A DNA stretch of 64,000 nt from Mycolicibacterium goodii. GTDB taxonomy: Bacteria > Actinomycetota > Actinomycetes > Mycobacteriales > Mycobacteriaceae. A model generated the notes under the pieces. It searched no databases, was not told the DNA's origin, and was given only the letters and a program-made list of their open reading frames with translations. The translations under genes were made by a program, and so were the position numbers. The stretch is from positions 4,216,001 to 4,280,000 of the forward strand of contig NZ_CP012150.1 of assembly GCF_001187505.1 (NCBI RefSeq), given 5' to 3'. Below, in pieces: positions 59,513 to 64,000 of the stretch (its first letter is position 1; every line of letters begins with the position of its first letter).

Positions 59513-60409
59513 ATGAGTTCTATGGACGAATCAACGGCAGCCTGGATCGCTGACGGTTTCGTCGGGCAACGGATGCTCGCGGTACCACGCCCGGTCGTGG
59601 ACCACGCGCTGCGGGCGCCGGTCACCCGCCGGTTGCTCGTCACCGACGCCGGCTTCTTCCCGCGGGCCGCCCGTCACGGGCGATCCCGATCGCGCGGGGC
59701 CACCGAGCACGTGATCATGGTGTGCACCGCCGGGGCCGGGTGGTGCCGCACCGACGAGGGGGCATTTCATGTCGGTGTCGGCGATGCGGTACTCCTGCTG
59801 AAAGGGCGCGCGCACATGTACGGCGCGGCCGAATCCGATCCCTGGACGCTGTGGTGGATGCACGTCACGGGCACCGACAGTGCGGAACTCGTTGCCGCGG
59901 CCAGGCTCTCACCGACCAACCCGGTGGTTCACCTGGCCGACCCGGCACCGGCCACCAGCCTGATCTCCCAGGTGATCGACATGCTCGCCGACGCCAGCAC
60001 CACCGCCGGTCTCATCGGCGCCGCCGGCGCCGCCTGGCACGTCCTGACCGTCATCGCCGCCACCGGCCGCCAACGCTCAACAGGTGAGGCTGACCCCGTG
60101 GACCGGACTCTGGAGCACCTGCGCGCCACCAGCCCGCGGCGCACCGATGTCGCAGCATTGGCGGCCATCGTCGGGCTGAGCACCTCACACCTCAACGCGT
60201 TGTTCCGCCAGCGGACGGGCATCGGCCCCCTGGAGTTCCAACAGCAACTGCGAATGTCCCGCGCACGGGAACTCCTCGACACCACCACGCTCACCATCGC
60301 GGCGGTCGCCCGCGCGGCCGGCTTCAACGACCCGCTGTACTTCTCACGCCAATTCGCCAAGGTCCACGGCCAATCCCCGACGGCGTACCGGCAGCGACAC
60401 CACAACTGA
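59513..60409 (+). CDS. AraC family transcriptional regulator
   Basis: A 298-aa regulator; ATG 59513 or 59522. The N-terminal cupin-like sensor domain (HVGVGDAVLLLKGRAHMYGA) resembles arabinose-type effector domains; the C-terminal double helix-turn-helix is clear (DVAALAAIVGLSTSHLNALF and IAAVARAAGFNDPLYFSRQF). It is divergent from the sugar importer and oxidation operon and most likely activates it in the presence of the sugar. A 12-bp palindrome TCATAGCTATGA covers its start codon. Confidence 0.93.
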   Translation: MSSMDESTAAWIADGFVGQRMLAVPRPVVDHALRAPVTRRLLVTDAGFFPRAARHGRSRSRGATEHVIMVCTAGAGWCRTDEGAFHVGVGDAVLLLKGRAHMYGAAESDPWTLWWMHVTGTDSAELVAAARLSPTNPVVHLADPAPATSLISQVIDMLADASTTAGLIGAAGAAWHVLTVIAATGRQRSTGEADPVDRTLEHLRATSPRRTDVAALAAIVGLSTSHLNALFRQRTGIGPLEFQQQLRMSRARELLDTTTLTIAAVARAAGFNDPLYFSRQFAKVHGQSPTAYRQRHHN

Positions 60410-60563
60410 ACTGTGGTCGACCTTCGGTGCGCGCCGCGTCGACGTGGTCGAGATCGAAGGCGGCCATGAGAGAGTATCCGCTGGTGCCGCCGTGTGAGGT
60501 GCGGCCCGTGGGGCTGTACTGACGCTCGGCGGGTGTTCGGTGGTGGCGTGATGACCCGAAGGG

Positions 60564-61337
60564 ATGGTGACGGCGGTGGCTTCTGCGATCAACCTCCCGG
60601 AGATCGCCGTGGACGAAGCCGGAGAGCGGGGCGGAACGCCGGTGCTGCTGCTCCACGGCGGCGGGGTTGCCGGCTGGATGTGGCGACCGCTGATCGAGCA
60701 GATGGGACCCGGATACCGTTTCCTCGTACCGGATCTGCCGGGGCACGACCGCAGCGCCCACACGGACTACGAGTCCCACGATCGGACGGTCGATGCGCTC
60801 GCTCGGCTGCTACAGCGCAGTGCGAACCGGCCTGTCGCGGTCGTCGGCTTCTCACTCGGCGGCCAACTCGCCGTGCTGCTGGCAGTTCGCCGTCCCGACC
60901 TGATCGCCCGGGTCGGTGTCATCAGCGCCCAAGCGCAACCGTCGAAATGGCCAGGGGCGACGCTCGCACTGCTGCGCTTGACGGCACCGCTGGCGAAGAG
61001 CGAAAGGTTCGGCCGGGCACAGGCCAAAGAACTTTTCGTCCCGCCTGCGTTGTTCCCCGACTACCTTCGAACCGCCCGGCGGATCTCCACGCGCACACTT
61101 CTCAGATCGGTGGGGGAGAACATCCGGTTCACGGTCCCACCCGCGTGGGCCTCATTCACCGGGAAGACCCTGGTCCTGGTGGGCGAGCGGGAACGGGCGA
61201 TCATGGCAGACTCGGCGCGCAATCTGACACGGGACCGACACGACGGCGGCTTCGAGACCATTGCCGGGTGCGGTCACGGCGCTCCGTTGCAGCAGCCGCG
61301 CTGGTTGGCAGCGCGGCTGCGTGCGTGGCTCACCTGA
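60564..61337 (+). CDS. Alpha/beta hydrolase
   Basis: A 257-aa alpha/beta hydrolase. HGGGVAGWMW forms the oxyanion region, GFSLGG carries the nucleophile Ser, and GCGHGAP near the end the catalytic His. ATG 60564 is given, but GTG 60576 also fits and no ribosome site decides. There is no signal peptide. The substrate could be an ester, lactone or epoxide. It stands alone, 154 bases after the AraC gene and convergent with the isochorismatase-family gene. Confidence 0.87.
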   Translation: MVTAVASAINLPEIAVDEAGERGGTPVLLLHGGGVAGWMWRPLIEQMGPGYRFLVPDLPGHDRSAHTDYESHDRTVDALARLLQRSANRPVAVVGFSLGGQLAVLLAVRRPDLIARVGVISAQAQPSKWPGATLALLRLTAPLAKSERFGRAQAKELFVPPALFPDYLRTARRISTRTLLRSVGENIRFTVPPAWASFTGKTLVLVGERERAIMADSARNLTRDRHDGGFETIAGCGHGAPLQQPRWLAARLRAWLT

Positions 61338-61355
61338 GCGTGCCTGGCCTGCTGC

Positions 61356-62066
61356 CTAGCTCGCGCTGAGTGCGTGCTTGTGTGACGGCAGCGTCTCGAT
61401 GTAGGTGATGGTTTCGGATAGATCGATGACGTCGCCGTATTTCATGTGCATGTCGAAGAGACTGACCTTGTGGGAAATCTGGCTGCGGTCGGCACAACAT
61501 TCGTGCGGCACGATCACATGAAAGTTGTACTGGAACGCGTCAAGTACTGTCGCCCGCACACATCCGCTGGTGGTCATGCCTGTGACAATCACAGTGTCGC
61601 ATCCCTCATAGATGAGGTACGAGGCCAGCGCAGTGCCGAAGAAGCCGCTCGGCTTGGCACCCTTGTCAATCACCACCTCACCTGGACGTGGAGTCAGTGG
61701 TTCCGCGATGACATCGCCGGGAGGTGTACCAGGTGGAAGCGGGCGGGGGGTTGCAGTGCGCTTCCAGCGCCCACGCTCTGACGGTGTGGCGGGGTCGTCG
61801 GGGCCGGGGTAACCTCTGGTGAAAAAGATGGGGATAGCTGCATCCCTTGCGGCTGAGAGCAATTCAGCATTGGCCTGCACGGCGGGTGCTCCGGTGGGGC
61901 TCCAACCGGTCGGATACGTGGAGTCGACGAATGCGCGCGTCATGTCGATGATCAAGAGGGCCGGTTTGGTACCAGCAGTAAGTGGTCGATCCTCGTTGTC
62001 GAATTCGCGGCTGAAACTGGCCAGGTCCTCATCGGGAATCACTCCGGACCAAGGTTTGCGGGACAC
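61356..62066 (-). CDS. Isochorismatase-family amidohydrolase (N-carbamoylsarcosine amidase-like)
   Basis: A 236-aa cysteine hydrolase starting GTG at 62066 after GAGAGGA. The triad is visible: Asp41 (LLIIDMTRAF), Lys (IDKGAKPSGF, about 135-138) and Cys169 (GMTTSGCVRA), with the non-proline TSGCV turn of the family. Its size and N-terminal extension fit N-carbamoylsarcosine amidohydrolase relatives, which release ammonia and CO2 from N-carbamoyl compounds. It is divergent from the SDR, with two related operator-like sites between. Confidence 0.88.
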   Translation of the reverse strand: MSRKPWSGVIPDEDLASFSREFDNEDRPLTAGTKPALLIIDMTRAFVDSTYPTGWSPTGAPAVQANAELLSAARDAAIPIFFTRGYPGPDDPATPSERGRWKRTATPRPLPPGTPPGDVIAEPLTPRPGEVVIDKGAKPSGFFGTALASYLIYEGCDTVIVTGMTTSGCVRATVLDAFQYNFHVIVPHECCADRSQISHKVSLFDMHMKYGDVIDLSETITYIETLPSHKHALSAS

Positions 62067-62108
62067 TTGTCAATCCTCTCGTTGCATCACGGAACACCCG
62101 GTTGCGAA

Positions 62109-62123
62109 TAATGTCCAACATTA
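62109..62123. promoter_or_regulatory. GntR-like operator TAATGT-CCA-ACATTA
   Basis: A 15-base site with perfect 6-bp arms, 43 bases before the amidohydrolase start. The core TGTCCAACA fits the GT-N3-AC pattern of FadR-subfamily GntR operators. No GntR gene is in the window, so the regulator may lie just beyond the right edge. Confidence 0.5.
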
Positions 62124-62254
62124 GGTGGTAGTACGGCGCCAGTCAACGATCATCGCCCCGTCACCACCGTAATCCTGCTTGTCGACGGCATTTTGGAGCT
62201 GGCGCGGATGCCTGATGAGTTCCTGGGGTGGCGATCCGGCGCGTGCCGAGGTGT

Positions 62255-62269
62255 TATTGTCGAACAGTT
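62255..62269. promoter_or_regulatory. Second GntR-like site near SDR start
   Basis: TATTGTCGAACAGTT agrees with the 62109-62123 site at 11 of 15 positions, including GTC-N-AACA. It ends three bases before the SDR ribosome site. The two sites, one per divergent gene, suggest joint control. Confidence 0.35.
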
Positions 62270-62286
62270 ACCAGGAAGGAGCGCAC

Positions 62287-63069
62287 ATGGACGTGGGTCT
62301 GGCGGGGAAACACATTTTGGTCACCGGAGGTACGCGCGGAATCGGGCGGGCGACGGTGGACAAGTTGCTGGCGGAAGGGGCGCGCGTTTCAGCGGTCGCT
62401 CGTACCGCAGAATCGATTGCGAAGGCCGCGGACTCGTTCGGGAACACATCGCGTCTACGCTTCGTCGAGGCCGACCTCAGCAATGAATCAGGTTGCGTCA
62501 GTGCGGTTTCGGCGGCCATCAAGGGGTTTGGCACTCTTGATGGCGTTGTCAACAATGCTTCGGCGTTCTCGATAGACCGTGGGCATCCGGGCCGGGCGGA
62601 GTGGTCCGAACTGTTCCAGTTGAAACTGCTCGGCTACGAGTCGGTCATCCAGGCGGCATTGCCGCACGTCTCGACGGGCAGTGGCATTGTCAACGTGTCC
62701 GGAATCGCGTCGATGCGTCATTGGCCGCAATCGCCCCATGTCAGCGCGGTCAACTCAGGGGTTGAATCGCTGACTCGACATTACGCAGCAGAATTGGTCG
62801 AGCGTCGAATCCGGGTCAATGTGGTGGTGCCGGGCACCACTGCCACGGATCGGTATCTCGGCAGGGTCAGCAAGGTCCAGGAGCGCGACGGGCTGGACGC
62901 CGATGAGGCAAAACGTCTGATCGACCGTACAGTTCCTCTGGGTCGACCAGTGCATCCCGAGGAGATCGCGGCCGCGATCGTCTTCCTCCTCGGTGACGTG
63001 TCCGCGAGCACGACGGGCGCGGTGCTTGTCGTGGATGGCGGTGCCATCGTGTCCCGCTCGGCCGATTGA
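62287..63069 (+). CDS. SDR-fold protein lacking catalytic Tyr and Lys
   Basis: A 260-aa short-chain dehydrogenase fold protein; ATG 62287 after AGGAAGGAG. The cofactor motif TGGTRGIG and VNNAS are intact, as is Ser138 (NVSG), and the C-terminus AVLVVDGG is normal. But where family members read P-H-Y-S-A-x-K it reads PHVSAVNSGVESLT, so Tyr is Val152 and Lys is Asn156. Standard SDR catalysis should be lost. It may be a binding or regulatory protein, or use another mechanism. It is divergent from the amidohydrolase and convergent with the MmgE/PrpD gene. Confidence 0.85.
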   Translation: MDVGLAGKHILVTGGTRGIGRATVDKLLAEGARVSAVARTAESIAKAADSFGNTSRLRFVEADLSNESGCVSAVSAAIKGFGTLDGVVNNASAFSIDRGHPGRAEWSELFQLKLLGYESVIQAALPHVSTGSGIVNVSGIASMRHWPQSPHVSAVNSGVESLTRHYAAELVERRIRVNVVVPGTTATDRYLGRVSKVQERDGLDADEAKRLIDRTVPLGRPVHPEEIAAAIVFLLGDVSASTTGAVLVVDGGAIVSRSAD

Positions 63070-63075
63070 CCGTAT

Positions 63076-63110
63076 GGGGCGGGATGGCGACGTCCTCATC
63101 ACCCCGCCCC
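63076..63110. terminator. Hairpin between convergent SDR and MmgE/PrpD genes
   Basis: GGGGCGGG at 63076-63083 and its complement at 63103-63110 form 8-bp arms with a 19-base loop in the 49-base gap. There is no T-run. It is likely a shared terminator. Confidence 0.55.
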
Positions 63111-63118
63111 GGCGCGAG

Positions 63119-64000
63119 CTAGCCAACGATGACGGCTTCCTTCTGCCACCGATGCAGGAGGTCAGCCAGCCCCGCGCCCGCGGGCAGTGCCAACGCCAGA
63201 GCGGCGATGTCGCGACCTCGCGGGCCAAGGTGCTCACCGCAGCGGTGTGTGAAGTCTGTGGCGCCCCAGTGGGAAGTGTCGCCATTTCCTGCGGTGGCGT
63301 AGTGGCTCGCGTCGGCCAGGGTTAGTTCAAGTGTGGCGTTCAGCGGGTGCATCTCGGGATCGGCGTCGATCTCGATCCACCGCCGGTCGGCAGAATGTGG
63401 CAGGGTGAGCCCAGGGTGGAAGCTCTGGAGCCCCGCCACGGCAATCGATCTCACGTCGGAGATCGACCCGGCTGAATTCTGAGACTGGTTGCCGTACTGC
63501 GCAGCGAACGGGTGCAGCGATATCCGGAGGCGCGAAATCTCTCCGGTGATTCGGTCGAGCGTGCAGAGGGCGTCGAAGATCGATTGGCCGTACATGGCCA
63601 CCGGGTATCGCTTGAACGTCACGTCGTGTACCGCAGGCCGCCGGTTTGCGGTTGGGCGAGGGTCGCGCGCCCCGAAATGTGACAGGTATCCGTGCTCGGT
63701 GCCCATGCTGTCGGTTCCCGAGCGTAGGCCGGCCCCGGCTGCCAGCATTGCGGCAATACCGGATTGAACTGCCAGGGCCGGCTGGAGCCGCCAACCATCG
63801 CCGCCTGTCGCGACGACGCTGAGGGGACCACCCGCGGTCGCGGCCGCAAGCCCGATTGCCGAAATTGCCGTTGCGTCATCGAAGCTCAACAGGTACGCGG
63901 CGGTGACGGCAGCCGCCAACGGCGCAATTACCGATGTCACTCGCCAACCCCGATGAGAAACGGTCGGCAGCAATCGGTCGGCAAGCGCGCCGGCGCATTC
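63119..64000 (-). CDS. MmgE/PrpD family protein, N-terminus outside window
   Basis: 294 codons are visible and the frame stays open to the right edge, so the start is missing. The segment ALADRLLPTVSHRGWRVTSV, the alanine-rich LAAATAGG region, and the C-terminal beta-rich part (ISRLRISLHPFAA) fit the MmgE/PrpD fold, which includes 2-methylcitrate dehydratase, cis-aconitate decarboxylase and iminodisuccinate epimerase. Many members have unknown substrates, and the active-site His/Lys region is mostly upstream. It probably works with the amidohydrolase and SDR-like gene in a small carboxylate pathway. Confidence 0.8.
   Translation of the reverse strand, partial: ECAGALADRLLPTVSHRGWRVTSVIAPLAAAVTAAYLLSFDDATAISAIGLAAATAGGPLSVVATGGDGWRLQPALAVQSGIAAMLAAGAGLRSGTDSMGTEHGYLSHFGARDPRPTANRRPAVHDVTFKRYPVAMYGQSIFDALCTLDRITGEISRLRISLHPFAAQYGNQSQNSAGSISDVRSIAVAGLQSFHPGLTLPHSADRRWIEIDADPEMHPLNATLELTLADASHYATAGNGDTSHWGATDFTHRCGEHLGPRGRDIAALALALPAGAGLADLLHRWQKEAVIVG

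Noticed and set aside
1..64000. Insertion sequences, integrases, tRNA-linked islands, toxin-antitoxin or phage-defence genes
   Set aside because: No transposase, recombinase, tRNA, terminal inverted repeat or defence gene was recognised; the regions look like stable accessory catabolic modules.

Overview
The window is high-GC actinobacterial DNA. It most resembles a fast-growing mycobacterium (Mycolicibacterium type): it has a mycofactocin-coupled short-chain dehydrogenase (SDR), an LLM flavin oxidoreductase, two cytochromes P450 with small ferredoxins, frequent GTG starts and many 4-bp ATGA/GTGA gene overlaps. This is inference from gene content; no rRNA or taxonomic marker is present. Nearly the whole window is accessory catabolism. 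It is built from regulator-plus-operon modules for uptake and oxidation of small molecules. I see no tRNA, rRNA, CRISPR array, insertion sequence, phage gene or origin.

Layout. (A) 1-22048: the end of an aldehyde dehydrogenase, a RedY/HapK-like protein, a phytoene-desaturase-like flavoprotein, an IlvD/Edd sugar-acid-type dehydratase and a GMC oxidoreductase. These are followed by a minus-strand set (ThDP enzyme, a 48-aa membrane peptide, aldo/keto reductase) divergent from a PucR-type regulator, then a second GMC enzyme, an Old-Yellow-Enzyme/dienoyl-CoA-reductase-like protein, an MFS protein that seems to lack two helices, and a coupled operon of HisD-family dehydrogenase, VOC protein, aspartase and ThuA-like protein, ending with an APC permease. 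A repeated GCACA-N3-TGTGC motif may link these as a PucR regulon. (B) 22103-25279: LacI regulator, mycofactocin-coupled SDR and LLM oxidoreductase, with an 18-bp perfect palindrome in the promoter. (C) 25272-36992: two P450 modules around an IclR regulator. One is P450, aldehyde dehydrogenase, SDR, MatC-type permease and 3Fe-4S ferredoxin. The other is P450, ferredoxin reductase with an internal deletion, 2Fe-2S ferredoxin, class II aldolase, PfkB kinase and a CdaR-like regulator.

(D) 37008-44296: TetR regulator, class III aminotransferase and a peptide-type ABC importer (lipoprotein, two permeases, fused double ATPase). (E) 44322-52035: IclR regulator, CaiB-type CoA-transferase, two hot-dog hydratase subunits, a short citrate-synthase-fold lyase and a second ABC importer. 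Together these make a plausible import, CoA activation, hydration and retro-Claisen cleavage route for an unsaturated di- or tricarboxylate. Two copies of TGTTCC-N7-GGAACA mark the divergent control region. (F) 52026-60409: a sugar ABC importer (binding protein, double ATPase, permease), zinc alcohol dehydrogenase, DUF4380 protein (mutarotase-like fold), SDR and SMP-30 lactonase, next to an AraC regulator. This reads as import, oxidation and lactone hydrolysis of a sugar. (G) 60564-64000: alpha/beta hydrolase, isochorismatase-family amidohydrolase, an SDR lacking the catalytic Tyr/Lys, and the C-terminal part of an MmgE/PrpD protein running off the end.

The best candidates for something undescribed are the P450-aldolase-kinase operon, the CoA-transferase/split-hydratase/citrate-synthase-fold lyase operon, the HisD-VOC-aspartase-ThuA operon with its shared operator motif, and two clean in-frame internal deletions (MFS protein and ferredoxin reductase).
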